Origin: Bradyrhizobium sp. Ash2021
GTDB taxonomy: Bacteria; Pseudomonadota; Alphaproteobacteria; Rhizobiales; Xanthobacteraceae
Assembly (NCBI RefSeq): GCF_031202265.1
Contig: NZ_CP100604.1
Location: 8,848,501-8,912,500, forward strand
DNA length: 64,000 nucleotides
Direction: 5' to 3'
Shown: positions 16,199 to 26,471 of the stretch, piece after piece
Layout of the letters: each line of letters begins with the position of its first letter
Numbering within the stretch: the stretch's first letter is position 1
Notes under the pieces: generated by a model
The model's input: only the letters and a program-made list of their open reading frames with translations
Told to the model about the DNA's origin: nothing
The model's database searches: none
Program-made: the position numbers and the translations under genes

Positions 16199-16753
16199 AT
16201 GACAACGAGTCTTTTCCCATGGATCACCAACGGTCCGCTCATCGCCGTACAGGTGATGAGCGGCCTGAGCGTCGGCATGTTCCTGTTCCTGCTTTCCGTG
16301 GGCATGTCGCTGATTTTCGGAGTGACGCGCATTGTCAACCTCGCGCACGGAAGCTTTTACATGGTGGGCGCCTATCTCATGGCGGCGCTCATCGAGGTGC
16401 TGCCGGGCAACCCGGTGAGCTTCTGGATCGCGCTCGTGCTGGCACCGATCGGCGTCGCGGTCCTGGGCGGCGTGATCGAGATCACGTTGCTTCGCCGCGT
16501 CTATCGCCGCGACCCGATGATGCAGCTCATCCTCACGTTCGCGCTGATCCTGATCATCGGAACGCTCGACGCGTTGCTGGCGGAAACGCTGGCGAAGCAT
16601 CGGCTGGCGGAGTCGCGGCAGGAAGGGGTCCACCACATCATGTCCAAGACCAGCCTCCTCGATTACGTTATCAGGGGCGCCAGGATCGCTGGCCGCCCGA
16701 GTCTGGCGGCGAAGCTGCGGGCACTGCGCCCCCTCGTCGAACCGGGCAACTGA
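16199..16753 (+). pseudogene. LivH-type permease, truncated and fused to unrelated sequence
   Basis: Residues 1-120 are the start of a branched-chain amino-acid permease (LSVGMSLIFGVTRIVNLAHGSFYMVGAY) with four membrane segments. At about residue 122 the match ends and a soluble tail of some 60 residues follows (LAKHRLAESRQEGVHH...), unrelated to permeases. Functional LivH proteins have about 290 residues and eight segments. A deletion has joined the permease start to another sequence, and LivM, LivG and LivF are absent. Confidence 0.65.
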
Positions 16754-17063
16754 TTGCTCTTCCCGACAAGGAATGGCCGGAAGCCGATCCGCCATAACGC
16801 CGCCCCGTCGAAGGATTCGACTCCGAAGAGTCAATGATGGCAGATTGCGCCGTCTCGCGGCGGGTCCCCACCAGTGTTCTACACCGTGGGTCTCCACCGT
16901 CCGAATCCGGTGGCTCTGGAAACGCCGTATTTTATTGGGTTTTTCGCAACGCTCGCTCGAGTGGCGGAGAGGGAGTCAGTCAACCCCCATTGAAAGATAA
17001 AGCACTTTCGACCTTGCCAGACAAAAACCCACTGTTTTAGCTACGGCCGGAAAATGGGTTTCG
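16754..17063. other. Intergenic junction region, no gene seen
   Basis: Separates the broken permease from the truncated fabI. On the minus strand CCCTCTCCGCCA near 16960 resembles a tRNA-Ser 3' end, but no T-arm precedes it. The fabI homology ends abruptly at 17064-17075, so a deletion or insertion boundary lies here. Confidence 0.45.
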
Positions 17064-17165
17064 TTACCGACCCCACGCAATGGATTGCTCATTGGCGATG
17101 CCGACGATCAGCCCCTTTTTGCCTTTCAGCGCGACGTGGGTCTCGGGATAAACCAGGATGTTCAT
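17064..17165 (-). pseudogene. Truncated enoyl-ACP reductase (FabI), first 33 codons
   Basis: The frame opens with an ATG overlapping the ackA stop (ATGA) and reads through GKKGLIVGIANEQSIAWG, the FabI N-terminal nucleotide-binding segment. It then hits TAA. Normal FabI has about 260-270 residues. The overlap with ackA indicates an original pta-ackA-fabI operon whose last gene was cut off. A complete FabI-like gene is present at 29885-30940. Confidence 0.75.
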
Positions 17166-18385
17166 GACACTCTCTCGGGTTTCGGGTTGGGCGATTGCCG
17201 GTTCTTGAGCAGCGCCAGCGTGTGCTGCGCGATCATCAGCTCTTCATCGGTGAGCACGACATAGACGGGAATCTGGCTGTCGGATCGCGATATCTTGCCG
17301 GCGTGGCGGGCATTCTCCGCCGGATCGAGCACGACACCGAGCCAGGTCAGCCTCTCGGCGATGCGGGCTCGGATCGTGGCCGAGTTCTCGCCGATCCCGG
17401 CAGTGAACACGAAGGCGTCGAGGCCCTGCAGCGCCGCCGCCAGCATGCCGGCGTTGAGGCCGACCCGGTAGACAAAATAATCGATCGCAAACGCCGCACG
17501 CGGGTCGGCGCTGGTCTCGAGCTCACGCATGTCGTTGCTGACGCCGGACAACCCCTTCAAGCCGCAGTCGCGATAGAGGAAATCCTGCACCTTCGATACC
17601 GACATGCCCTTTTCCGCGATCAGATACAGCACCACGCCGGGATCGAGCTGACCCGGCCGCGTTCCCATCGCAAGCCCGTCGAGCGCCGTGAATCCCATTG
17701 TGCTCTCGACACTCTTTCCGCCCTTTATCGCGCACATCGAGGCGCCGCTGCCGAGATGAGCAACGATCACGTGCCCGCCGGCGATTTCAGGCGCGACCTG
17801 CGGCAGGCGTTTTGCAATGTATTCGTAGGAAAGGCCGTGGAAGCCGTAGCGCCTGATGCCTTCGGCATGGAGTTGATGCGGGATCGCGTAGTGATCTGCG
17901 AGCGCATCGTGGTCGCGATGGAACGCAGTGTCGAAACAGGCCACTTGCGGAAGCAGCGGGAAATTGCCCAGCAGCGTCCTGATCGCCGCAAGATTATGCG
18001 GCTGGTGCAGCGGCGCCAGCGAGACATATCGCTCCAAACGCGTCACTATCGCATGATCGATCAGCACCGGGCGGGCGTGATCCGGCCCGCCATGCACGAC
18101 GCGATGGCCGACGGCGATGGGGTTGATATTGCATTCGTCGCGCAGCCACGCGCCGGCGACGGACATCGCGGCCGGCACATCGGCCACCGCCTCGATCGGA
18201 TAGGCCCGGTCGGCCAGCGGATCGCCGGTCGGTCCGCTGGCGCGCAATCGCGGACGGCTGCCGATGCCGTCCATCTGGCCCTTGATCTGCCGCCGCAGCC
18301 CGCCCTCGCCTTCCACCGCAAAGACCTGGAACTTCACGCTGGACGAGCCCGCATTGACGACGAGGATCGTATCCATGGCGGTCAC
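17162..18385 (-). CDS. ackA: Acetate kinase
   Basis: Encodes 407 residues with the ASKHA signatures: [11 protein letters not shown] at the N-terminus, [24 protein letters not shown], and [11 protein letters not shown] further on. It transfers phosphate from acetyl phosphate to ADP, giving acetate and ATP. Its ATG overlaps the pta stop by four bases, indicating translational coupling, and its own stop overlaps the truncated fabI. With pflB it would complete a fermentative route to ATP. Confidence 0.95.
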   Translation of the reverse strand: MTAMDTILVVNAGSSSVKFQVFAVEGEGGLRRQIKGQMDGIGSRPRLRASGPTGDPLADRAYPIEAVADVPAAMSVAGAWLRDECNINPIAVGHRVVHGGPDHARPVLIDHAIVTRLERYVSLAPLHQPHNLAAIRTLLGNFPLLPQVACFDTAFHRDHDALADHYAIPHQLHAEGIRRYGFHGLSYEYIAKRLPQVAPEIAGGHVIVAHLGSGASMCAIKGGKSVESTMGFTALDGLAMGTRPGQLDPGVVLYLIAEKGMSVSKVQDFLYRDCGLKGLSGVSNDMRELETSADPRAAFAIDYFVYRVGLNAGMLAAALQGLDAFVFTAGIGENSATIRARIAERLTWLGVVLDPAENARHAGKISRSDSQIPVYVVLTDEELMIAQHTLALLKNRQSPNPKPERVS

Positions 18386-19347
18386 GCGGCAGCTATCGGC
18401 GCACCGCGCCGCTGCGCATTGGCGAACAGCACGGCGAACGCGGCAGAGGCCATCCGCGCCCGCGCCGAATCCGCCCGCGACGTCAGCACGATCGGCACGC
18501 GCGCGCCGAGCACGATTCCGGCGCCGTCGGCCTTCGCGAAATAGGCAAGGTTTTTCGCCAGCATGTTGCCGGACTCCAGATCCGGCACGACCAGGATCTG
18601 GGCGCGGCCTGCCACTTCCGACTTGATGCCCTTGATCCTAGCCGCTTCCACATCGATGGCGTTGTCGAAGGCCAGCGGCCCATCCAGCACAGCGCCGGTG
18701 ATCTGGCCGCGGTCTGCCATCTTGCACAGCGCCGCCGCCTCGATGGTGGAAGGAATGGCCGATGTAACGGTCTCGACAGCCGACAGGATCGCAACTCGCG
18801 GTGTCGTGCCGAAGCCTGCCTCATTGTAGAGGTCGATGGCGTTCTGGATGATGTCGCGCTTGGCGTCGAGATCGGGAAAAATGTTGATAGCCGCATCTGT
18901 GACGAACACCGTATCGGCATAGGCAGGCACGTCCATAATGAAGACGTGGCTGATGCGCCTGCTGGTGCGAAGTCCGCCAGATTTCGCCGTGACGCTGCGC
19001 ATCAGCTCATCCGTATGCAGGCTGCCCTTCATCAGGGCCTCGCCCTTGCCTTGATGGATCATTTCGACCGCCTTCGCGGCGGCGGCCTCGCTGTGCGGGG
19101 TATCGACGATCTCGTAGCTCGATATGTTCATGCCATGCTTGGCAGCAATGTCCCTGATCTTTGCTGCCGGACCGACCAGGATCGGCTTGATGATCCCGGC
19201 TTCCGCGGCATCCACCGCGCCACGCAGTGAACTTTCGTCGCAGGGATGCACGACCAGGGTCAGCACCGGCGGCACCTTCTGCGCGGCCGCGATCAGGCGA
19301 TCATACTTTGACCTTGTCCCGCTCGCTTCGGCTGGCATCACGCTCAT
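18382..19347 (-). CDS. pta: Phosphate acetyltransferase
   Basis: Encodes 321 residues of the PTA_PTB family: [36 protein letters not shown], and GPLAFDNAI in the expected order. It converts acetyl-CoA and phosphate to acetyl phosphate and CoA. The short length corresponds to the simple Pta type without an N-terminal regulatory or dehydratase domain. It is followed with a 4-base overlap by ackA and preceded by the DUF3141 remnant. Confidence 0.92.
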   Translation of the reverse strand: MSVMPAEASGTRSKYDRLIAAAQKVPPVLTLVVHPCDESSLRGAVDAAEAGIIKPILVGPAAKIRDIAAKHGMNISSYEIVDTPHSEAAAAKAVEMIHQGKGEALMKGSLHTDELMRSVTAKSGGLRTSRRISHVFIMDVPAYADTVFVTDAAINIFPDLDAKRDIIQNAIDLYNEAGFGTTPRVAILSAVETVTSAIPSTIEAAALCKMADRGQITGAVLDGPLAFDNAIDVEAARIKGIKSEVAGRAQILVVPDLESGNMLAKNLAYFAKADGAGIVLGARVPIVLTSRADSARARMASAAFAVLFANAQRRGAPIAAA

Positions 19348-19376
19348 CGCTTCACTCCTATTCTCTGCAATGGGGC

Positions 19377-19750
19377 TTATGACGCCCTCGCCTTCGGGTC
19401 GAAAGGGACTGCATTTCCCTGATCCTCGAGCCCGAACAGCCCGGCCACCTGTTTGAGCCGCCGCGCCACTTCGCCCGATATTTCCGCGCTGGCCGACAGC
19501 ACCTCCTGAATGGCCGCGAACGCCTTGCGTCGTTCATCCATGCTCTCAGGCAGCAGCTTGGGGATCGCGGCAAGCGCCGCCTCCTGGTCGAGCAGCAACA
19601 TGAAGAACTGCTCGCGCACCAACATCTTGAACTCGGCCAATGTGACCCGTGTCGACTCGTCGGCCTGGCGAAGGCGTCGCAGCGCCTCGAGGCTGCGTTC
19701 GTCCACCATTCCGCGTACTGACCCGATATAGAGCAGCGCGCGGATACCTG
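19377..19750 (-). pseudogene. DUF3141 protein, C-terminal remnant
   Basis: The frame reads GIRALLYIGSVRGMVDERSL, then LAEFKMLVREQFFMLLLDQE and EISGEVARRLKQVAGLFG, the C-terminal domain of large DUF3141 proteins. It continues upstream of the apparent ATG at 19709 until it meets the N-terminal remnant near 19750 in a different frame. The two remnants flank the site of a missing middle of roughly 450-500 residues, judging by the usual length of about 780. A 110-residue protein from 19709 could still be made. Confidence 0.65.
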
Positions 19751-20284
19751 CTACCCAGCCTGGCAGTTGCCGATCACGCAGGGTTTGCCGTCCGCCTCGG
19801 GATGCCGTTCGATCACCTTCTCGATGAAGATCGCCTCGGCGCGCGCGACCCGCTCGATGGTCTGGCCGGGCATGGGTTCCGGCAGAAATCCGACGAAATA
19901 GCAGGGGTGGCCCGCCTTCATGGCTACGCCGATCTCGCTGTCGGCCTTGAAGCCGCCGATGCCAGGGCCGTGACCGGCGCGAGGGTCGACCACGATGAAC
20001 GGCCTGCGTTCGAGATCGATCTCGACGCCTTTGGGCGGGATAATGCGCACCAGCGCGTAGTTGACCGGCTGTTCCAGCTTCCGTCCATCGATGATCAGTT
20101 CCGCCGCATAGCTCAGGACGTGTGGTGCGGTCTGGGCGACATGCTCACGATACTGGTCGCCGCGCTGGCGCATGATGTCCAGGAACAGCACGCTACGCTG
20201 TCCGGCATCGACCATATATTCCACGGCCTTGGTGACGAGTCCTGACATCGCGTCGCCCGACAGTTGCGGTTTGTCTACGGACAT
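19751..20284 (-). pseudogene. DUF3141 protein, N-terminal remnant
   Basis: Encodes 178 residues: DAGQRSVLFLDIMRQRGDQY, PFIVVDPRAGHGPGIGGFK and AGHPCYFVGFLPEPMPGQTI, the N-terminal region of DUF3141 proteins, which are PHA-synthase-like alpha/beta hydrolases. It stops right after IGNCQAG, the nucleophile-elbow region, before the catalytic aspartate and histidine. AAAGGA precedes the ATG, and a FixK/FNR box lies upstream, so the promoter is intact and may now mainly serve pta-ackA. Confidence 0.65.
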
Positions 20285-20338
20285 CGCTTCGATCCTTTCA
20301 GCGGCGAGGCTATCGAAGGCGGTTGGGCCCGCCGGACG

Positions 20339-20352
20339 TTGATTTAGGTCAA
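20339..20352. promoter_or_regulatory. FixK/FNR-type box between the DUF3141-pta-ackA unit and the GNAT gene
   Basis: TTGATTTAGGTCAA matches TTGAT-N4-RTCAA. Its centre is 61 bases from the minus-strand start and 57 bases from the GNAT start, the distance range expected for activation in both directions. Confidence 0.75.
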
Positions 20353-20402
20353 TGCGGCCGGAGGGCTTGTTTGTCCCTTCTTGGGAACCTGAGGAAATAT
20401 CG

Positions 20403-20894
20403 ATGCGGGTGGCCTACTCCGCTACCGAAGTCGAGATTCGCGCACTGCAGCCCGATGACAAGGACGACATGCTCGCTGCAATCGGCCGCACTAGTCTGCA
20501 GTCGCTGCAGCGCCGTTTCTTCGTGGTGAAACGCGGGTTCTCGGAGAAGGAGATCACCTTCTTCATGAATATCGATTTCATCAATCACGTCGCACTGGTG
20601 GCGCTCGCCGAAGAGGCCGGACGCAAAGTCATCGTCGGCGGCGGTCGTTACATCGTCACCGAACCGGGTAAGGCGGAGATCGCCTTTGTCGTGATCGACA
20701 ATTATCAGGGACAGGGCTTGGGCACGATACTGATGCGTCACCTCGCCATCATCGCCCGCAAGGTCGGGCTGAAGGAGCTGATCGCCGAGGTTCTGCCGGA
20801 GAACGCCGCCATGCGGAAGGTGTTCGGCAAGTTCGGCTTCCAGATTCGCGGGGGGCGAGATCCGCAGGTAATTCATCTGGTCCTTGAGCTTTGA
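20403..20894 (+). CDS. GNAT-family N-acetyltransferase
   Basis: Encodes 163 residues with the GNAT fold: an acceptor N-terminal part (RALQPDDKDDMLAAIG), the beta4 strand EIAFVVIDNYQG, and the acetyl-CoA pyrophosphate-binding loop QGLGTILM. The start at 20403 follows GAGGA by seven bases; a start at 20352 would overlap the FixK box. Similar enzymes near acetate metabolism act as protein lysine acetyltransferases (Pat-like) that tune acyl-CoA synthetases, but here that is an inference from context. Confidence 0.85.
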   Translation: MRVAYSATEVEIRALQPDDKDDMLAAIGRTSLQSLQRRFFVVKRGFSEKEITFFMNIDFINHVALVALAEEAGRKVIVGGGRYIVTEPGKAEIAFVVIDNYQGQGLGTILMRHLAIIARKVGLKELIAEVLPENAAMRKVFGKFGFQIRGGRDPQVIHLVLEL

Positions 20895-21189
20895 CACATG
20901 CGATGATGGGAGCTTGCTCGTGTTTCCGTTGTGGGTCTTGTTCGTCAGCGTCGCTATCCTATGGGACAGGCATGCTGTGCTGGGTTCGGCCGGCCTACCG
21001 CCGTAGAACTGCGGTTGGGCTGATGTAGAGCGCTGCAAGCGCCCCGCGAGGCTGTCGACCGCTGCGCAAGCGTCGAGATAAGTATGTGCACCTCTGAACA
21101 TATCGATGGTAATCGCGACCTTCGCACCACAATTCGCTTCTGCACCGCCAATTGATGCAGGCGGTGGATATCGGGCCGCATCACCACGG

Positions 21190-21711
21190 TATGTGATCAT
21201 CGGATCGCCTGTATTGCTTTACGTCGCTATCGCTTACTTGTTGTTTGCCCTCTCAATGACCATGGCAGGCCGGTTACCCGATTTTGGAAATCTGTTTCCG
21301 AGGTGGCTATTCGATGCGTTCAATCCGAACGACAAGACTAATCTCGCACCATACCGTTTCCTGCATTTTGTTGTTATCGTTTACCTCGTGACTCGGTTCA
21401 TGCCGAAGGATTGGCCCGGCCTAGGGTGGCGGATATTTTCTCCGGTAATAAAATGCGGCCAGCAATCCCTAGCGGTTTTCTGCGTTGGCATCTTCCTGTC
21501 TTTTATCGGCTATACCGTGCTGACCCTGAGCAGAGATTCTTTGCTGGTCCAGATCATCGTAAGCGCTGTCGGAATCGCAATCATGACCGCCGTAGCGTAC
21601 TATGTCTCTTGGTCGAAGAAGCAAGACAAGCTTCCGAAGGAGGCTACCGCCCCCCGGCCATCTGTGCGGACTGAGGAAGTCCCCAACCAGTTCACGCCGA
21701 AGCCCCTGTGA
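21190..21711 (+). pseudogene. OpgC, C-terminal remnant
   Basis: About 174 residues match the C-terminal 45 per cent of the intact opgC at 2870-4060: DAFNPNDKTNLAPYRFLHFV, FMPKDWPGLGW, and KCGQQSLAVFCVGIFLSFIG. The N-terminal catalytic half is missing. The sequences differ at many positions, so this is a diverged paralogue and not a recent copy. Confidence 0.75.
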
Positions 21712-21774
21712 TTGGATCGGCTCGCCTACGAGGGGAATGCGGTTTGCTGCGCCCGGTGATGTCCGGTTGTGGCA

Positions 21775-23701
21775 GTGCGCCCCGAAGGCGCGAATCATCG
21801 GTGGAGGAAGATTCCACTCAGATAGTTGTCGATTGATCCGGAAGCTGACGAGCGGCTCGGCTGGGTAACTGGCAGGGCTGGAGCCTCGTGACAAAGGCCG
21901 CTTTAGGCGGCTGAGCAATCCGGCGGGCCGTAACGTGAGTAAAGCCTGAGCAGGCCTCGAAAGTGACAATGCGGATGCCGACCCTCCTGTCATTTGGGGA
22001 AGGCTGTACGAGCGGGGAAGCAATCGACATATGCACCCGCTCGATCCGCCGGGGTAGTGGGCACGGCACGTCGGAAAGGTGGTTCGGGTAATCGGGGGAG
22101 ACCCGTTGCGGGCGAGGGTAGCGGCCTCAACGTCGCGATAGGCGGCGGCCAGGACGGGAGTCGGACAGGGTCGTAAGAGCGTTGAGGCCGGGTAATGCCG
22201 GCGGAGCAAAGGACCCTGACTTCTGGTGCGCTTTCGAAGATGGTGAGGTGAAGGTGATTGGCGATGAACCTGACAACACCTGAAAAGATCCGGACCCTTC
22301 AGAGAAAGCTGTATCGTAAGGCGAAGGCGGAGCCTGCCTTCCGCTTCTACCTGCTCTACGACAAGATCCATCGCGAGGACATACTACGTCACGCCTATGC
22401 ACTGTCCCGCGCGAAAGCGGGAGCGCCCGGCGTTGACGGAAAGACCTTTGCGGCGATCGAAGCGTCGGGTTTGGAAGCGTGGCTGGCGGGCCTGCGCGAG
22501 GAACTGATCTCGAAGACGTACCGGCCTGATCCGGTGCGGCGGGTGACAATCTCAAAACCCGGTGGCGGCGAGCGCCCGCTCGGTATTCCGACCATTCGGG
22601 ACCGGGTTGTCCAAACCGCGGCCAAGCTCGTGCTGGAACCAATCTTCGAGGCGGACTTTGAGGACAATGCCTACGGCTATCGCCCCGTGCGCGGAGCGGT
22701 GGACGCGGTCAAGGAAGTGCACCGGCTGATAGGCCGGGGCTACACCGACGTGGTCGACGCCGACTTATCCCGCTACTTCGATTCGATTCCGCACGACGAG
22801 CTTCTGAAATCAGTAGCCCGTCGCATCGTGGACAGGCACGTGCTCCGGCTGATCAAGCTGTGGCTGAAGGCGCCGATCGAGGAACGGGATGATGGCGACG
22901 GGACCCGGCGCATCGGTGGTGGCAAGAGCAACACGCGCGGCACGCCTCAGGGCGGCGTCGCGAGCCCACTGCTCGCCAACATCTACATGAACCGGTTCCT
23001 GAAGTACTGGCGGCTGACCGGGCGTGGGGAAGCGTTCCGTGCACACGTCATCGCATATGCCGACGACTTCGTCATTCTCAGTCGCAGGCATGCGGCTGAG
23101 GCCCTGGCGTGGACGAAGGCGGTAATGACGCGGCTCGGGCTGACACTCAACGAGGTCAAGACCTCGTTGAAGAACGCCGACAAGGAACGCTTTGACTTCC
23201 TTGGCTACTCGTTCGGACCTTACTGCTATAAAGGAAATGGCAAGTGGTACCTGAGCGCAGGCCCCTCCAAGAAGAGCATGCAACGGCTCAAGACGAAGGT
23301 TGGAAAACTGCTGGCGCCTGGCAACAACGACCCGTGGCCCGAAGTGCGCGACACGCTGAACAGCTCCCTGCTTGGCTGGTCGAACTACTTCTGCCACGGG
23401 ACACGCCGATCGGCATTCCGCAGCATTGACCGATACGTCTATGAGCGCGTGCGCGACTTCCTCGCCAGACGGCACAAGGTGGCAGGGCGTGGCACACACC
23501 GATTCTCCTGTGAGGTCGTCTATGGAGAACGAGGTCTGCTGCGTCTCGAACGCCTGCCCCTCACGGCCCCGCCGTGTGCCTCACGGTGAAATCAGTCGGA
23601 GAGCCGGATGCCTTAATCGGGCACGTCCGGTTCGATGAGCGGGGATGGGAAACGGAGCGTTGCCGAATGGCCCAAGCTACCGCGCCCATCCTCGACTCTA
23701 C
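21775..23701 (+). mobile_element. Group II intron, complete
   Basis: The intron starts GTGCGCCCC at 21775 and ends CTCTAC at 23701. Domain V-like sequence GAGCCGGATGCC...GGCACGTCCGGTTC lies at 23601-23633. Removing the interval joins TGGCA to CTTTTCGGACCTG, which matches the reverse complement of other dispersed-repeat copies, and this confirms both boundaries. The length is 1927 bases, with the maturase in domain IV. Confidence 0.85.
22264..23589 (+). CDS. ltrA: Group II intron reverse transcriptase/maturase
   Basis: Encodes 441 residues: RT domains in order, with GVDGKTF (RT1), RPLGIPTIRDRVVQ, DADLSRYFDSIPH, TPQGGVASPLLANIYM, the catalytic IAYADDFVIL, and LGYSFGPY. A maturase X domain follows (YFCHGTRRSAF, YVYERVRDF). 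No C-terminal HNH endonuclease is visible. It splices the intron RNA and reverse-transcribes it during retrohoming. All catalytic residues are intact. Confidence 0.93.
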   Translation: MNLTTPEKIRTLQRKLYRKAKAEPAFRFYLLYDKIHREDILRHAYALSRAKAGAPGVDGKTFAAIEASGLEAWLAGLREELISKTYRPDPVRRVTISKPGGGERPLGIPTIRDRVVQTAAKLVLEPIFEADFEDNAYGYRPVRGAVDAVKEVHRLIGRGYTDVVDADLSRYFDSIPHDELLKSVARRIVDRHVLRLIKLWLKAPIEERDDGDGTRRIGGGKSNTRGTPQGGVASPLLANIYMNRFLKYWRLTGRGEAFRAHVIAYADDFVILSRRHAAEALAWTKAVMTRLGLTLNEVKTSLKNADKERFDFLGYSFGPYCYKGNGKWYLSAGPSKKSMQRLKTKVGKLLAPGNNDPWPEVRDTLNSSLLGWSNYFCHGTRRSAFRSIDRYVYERVRDFLARRHKVAGRGTHRFSCEVVYGERGLLRLERLPLTAPPCASR

Positions 23702-23757
23702 CTTTTCGGACCTGAGGGGATGTTCGGTTTGAGTCCGCAAAGCGCCGGACAGCGGAC
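23702..23757 (-). repeat. Dispersed intergenic repeat copy, split by the group II intron
   Basis: Together with 21757-21774 it forms one copy in minus orientation: GATGTCCGGTTGTGGCA before the intron and CTTTTCGGACCTGAGG after it, then TTTGAGTCCGC and AGCGGACAT. Confidence 0.6.
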
Positions 23758-24073
23758 ATGGATCAAGCCCCGCTCACGACTCTCGAATTATGATGAGTAC
23801 ACGGCCTAGTGACGACAATGGCGCTCTCAGGACTGAAGCAGGGGTTCGATTCCCCTAGCGAGAAACTTTGTCTTCGCAACCGCTGGAACTGTAATAGATA
23901 CGCGGACGAGGATCTTCGGTAGCCGCTGCCGAGAACATCTATCTTGCTGCCCTATGGCGCGTGCAGGAGAGAAAAGTATCTGCGACGCTTTGACTGTATG
24001 GAGCTGTGTCCGACAGTTCGTTGATCCGCACACGATTGGTCAATTACGCTGACGCGGCTACGCCGGGGCGAGC
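23758..24073. other. Intergenic stretch with a tRNA-like T-arm fragment
   Basis: AGGGGTTCGATTCCCCT at about 23843-23859 forms a T-arm like those of tRNA 3' ends and could be another attachment-site remnant, but the rest of a tRNA is not recognisable. The remaining sequence up to the FixK box shows no gene. Confidence 0.4.
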
Positions 24074-24087
24074 TTGATTTAAATCAA
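24074..24087 (+). promoter_or_regulatory. FixK/FNR-type box upstream of pflB
   Basis: TTGATTTAAATCAA is a perfect palindrome centred 108 bases before the pflB start, leaving room for a promoter with a leader of about 65 bases. Confidence 0.8.
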
Positions 24088-24188
24088 ACATCGGTCGACC
24101 CGACCGGACCACCATCCGATACACCCTGCCCGCACGGACTTACTCCATCGGGCACACCAATCGAAGATAGACCGGTGGGAGACGTACC

Positions 24189-26459
24189 ATGAAGGCAAGT
24201 GCCGCTGTCAGGAAGGAAGCCGACACCTCCGATTGCTGGAAGGGTTTTCGTCCAGGTGACTGGCAGACTTCCATCAATGTTCGCGATTTCATTGTCCGGA
24301 ACGTCACGCCTTACGCCGGCAACGAGGACTTTCTGGCTGGCCCATCGCAGCGCACAAAAGCCGTGTGGGCGAAACTACAGCCGTACTTCGCGGATGAAAG
24401 GAAAAAGGGGGTCCTTGCGGTCGATGCGAAAACTCCCTCAACGTTGCTGGCCCACAAAGCTGGTTACATCGATCGCGATTATGAAGTTGTGGTAGGCCTT
24501 CAAACCGATCAGCCGTTCAAGCGGGCAATCTTCCCGTTCGGCGGTCTACGAATGGTCGAGGCGGGGCTGAAGGCCGCTGGATTCGAGCCGGATCCGGCTG
24601 TGCACGAAGCTTTCACGAAATATCGGAAATCGCACAATGATGGCGTGTTCGACGCCTACACGCCGGAAATCATGAATTGCCGGCGCTCCGGCATCATCAC
24701 CGGTCTCCCGGACTCCTATGGCCGCGGCCGCATCATCGGTGACTATCGCCGGGTCGCTCTCTACGGGATCGATCGCCTGCTTGAAGGAAAACGCGCGGAA
24801 CGGGCGCAGATCGACGACATGTGGCCGACGGATGAGATCATTCGGTCGCGTGAGGAGCTATCCGAACAGATCCGTGCGCTCGAGGACCTGGCCTCGATGG
24901 CGAACCTCTATGATCGCGATATTTCGAAGCCCGCCTCGAATGCCCAGGAGGCATTCCAGTGGACCTATTTCGCTTATCTCGGCGCCATCAAGGAGGCCAA
25001 CGGGGCGGCGATGTCGATCGGCCGCATCTCGAGCTTCCTCGATATCTACATCGAACGTGACCTGAAGGCAGGGCTTCTGGACGAAGCTCGGGCCCAGGAG
25101 CTCTGGGACCAGTTGGTGCAGAAGTTTCGCATCGTCCGCTTCCTTCGTACGCCCGACTACGACGCGCTGTTCAGCGGCGACCCCTACTGGGCGACCGAAT
25201 GCATCGGCGGCATGGATCTCGATGGGCGCGCGCTGGTGACCAAGAGCAGCTACCGGATGATGCACACGCTCTACAATTTGGGGCCAGCCCCCGAACCGAA
25301 CATCACGGTTCTCTGGTCGAACAAGATGCCCGCTCCGTTCAAGCGCTATTGCGTGAAGGTCAGCCGCGACACGTCTTCGCTGCAGTACGAGAACGACGAT
25401 CTGATGCGGCCTTTCTGGGGCGACGATTACGGCATCGCCTGCTGCGTTTCGGCGATGCGATTGGGCAAGCAGATGCAGTTCTTCGGCGCCCGCGTCAACC
25501 TCGCAAAAGCCCTGCTGTACGCGATCAACGGCGGCCGCGACGAGGTCTCCGGCGATCAGGTCTCGCCCCAGACGATGCCGGTCATTGGCGACTTCCTCGA
25601 CTATGACGACGTCATGGCCAAGTTCGACACCACGATGGAATGGCTCGCCAAGACCTACGTGCATGCCATGAACTGCATCCATTACATGCACGACAAGTAT
25701 TTCTATGAGCGTCTGGAGATGGCGCTTCACGACCGTGACATTCTGCGAACGATGGCGTTCGGGATCGCCGGTCTTTCGGTGGTTGCCGACAGCCTGAGCG
25801 CCATCAAGTTCGGGAAAATGCGCGTCACCCGAGACGCGACAGGACTTGTCGTCGACTACCAGAACGAAGGCAACCAGTCGACGCCCCAGTTCGGCAACAA
25901 CGACGACCGGGTCGATCAGATCGCCTCCAGTATCGTCACAAGCTTCATGGAGAAGATCCGCAAGCATCCGACCTATCGGAATGCGACGCACACCCAGAGT
26001 GTGCTGACGATCACTTCCAATGTGGTCTACGGCAAAGCCACCGGAAACACCCCCGACGGACGGCGGAAGGGTGAACCGTTTGGGCCTGGCGCCAACCCAA
26101 TGCACGGACGCGATAGCCATGGCTGGCTCGCCTCCTGCCTGTCGGTAGCGAAGCTTCCCTACAAGGATGCGCAGGACGGGATCAGCTACACCGTCTCCGT
26201 TGCGCCACAGAAGGCTAAACTGTCGGAGAGCCAGCTCGTGGACGAGGCGGTCAAGGCCTTCGACCTCTATTTCGATCGGGGCGGCTTCCACATGAACCTG
26301 AACGTCATCGACAAGGAGACGCTCGAGGACGCGATCAAGAACCCAGACAAATATCCGCAACTCACGATCCGGGTTTCGGGCTACGCCGTGAACTTCGTCC
26401 GACTGACGCCGGAGCAGCAGCGAGACGTGATCAGCCGCACCTTCCACGGCCAGATTTGA
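24189..26459 (+). CDS. pflB: Pyruvate formate-lyase (formate C-acetyltransferase)
   Basis: Encodes 756 residues, near the 760 of the enterobacterial enzyme. The active-site pair Cys418-Cys419 is in GIACCVSAM, and the glycyl-radical loop RVSGYAVNF places the radical Gly at residue 731, both as in true pyruvate formate-lyases; dehydratase relatives lack the double cysteine. It cleaves pyruvate with CoA to acetyl-CoA and formate and is destroyed by oxygen once activated. GGGAGAC precedes the ATG, and a perfect FixK/FNR box lies upstream. The activase gene follows after 12 bases. Such enzymes are uncommon in aerobic alphaproteobacteria. Confidence 0.96.
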   Translation: MKASAAVRKEADTSDCWKGFRPGDWQTSINVRDFIVRNVTPYAGNEDFLAGPSQRTKAVWAKLQPYFADERKKGVLAVDAKTPSTLLAHKAGYIDRDYEVVVGLQTDQPFKRAIFPFGGLRMVEAGLKAAGFEPDPAVHEAFTKYRKSHNDGVFDAYTPEIMNCRRSGIITGLPDSYGRGRIIGDYRRVALYGIDRLLEGKRAERAQIDDMWPTDEIIRSREELSEQIRALEDLASMANLYDRDISKPASNAQEAFQWTYFAYLGAIKEANGAAMSIGRISSFLDIYIERDLKAGLLDEARAQELWDQLVQKFRIVRFLRTPDYDALFSGDPYWATECIGGMDLDGRALVTKSSYRMMHTLYNLGPAPEPNITVLWSNKMPAPFKRYCVKVSRDTSSLQYENDDLMRPFWGDDYGIACCVSAMRLGKQMQFFGARVNLAKALLYAINGGRDEVSGDQVSPQTMPVIGDFLDYDDVMAKFDTTMEWLAKTYVHAMNCIHYMHDKYFYERLEMALHDRDILRTMAFGIAGLSVVADSLSAIKFGKMRVTRDATGLVVDYQNEGNQSTPQFGNNDDRVDQIASSIVTSFMEKIRKHPTYRNATHTQSVLTITSNVVYGKATGNTPDGRRKGEPFGPGANPMHGRDSHGWLASCLSVAKLPYKDAQDGISYTVSVAPQKAKLSESQLVDEAVKAFDLYFDRGGFHMNLNVIDKETLEDAIKNPDKYPQLTIRVSGYAVNFVRLTPEQQRDVISRTFHGQI

Positions 26460-26471
26460 ACGAGGTGTACC

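Noticed and set aside
15301..16897. Minus-strand frames opposite the ABC transporter genes
   Set aside because: His/Arg-rich shadow frames without motif support.
16955..16985. CCCTCTCCGCCA on the minus strand, like a tRNA-Ser 3' end
   Set aside because: Only about 12-14 bases match and there is no T-arm; chance cannot be excluded.
20954..21200. Minus-strand frame between the GNAT gene and the OpgC remnant
   Set aside because: A helical-looking stretch is present but without stop-to-start structure or family motifs.
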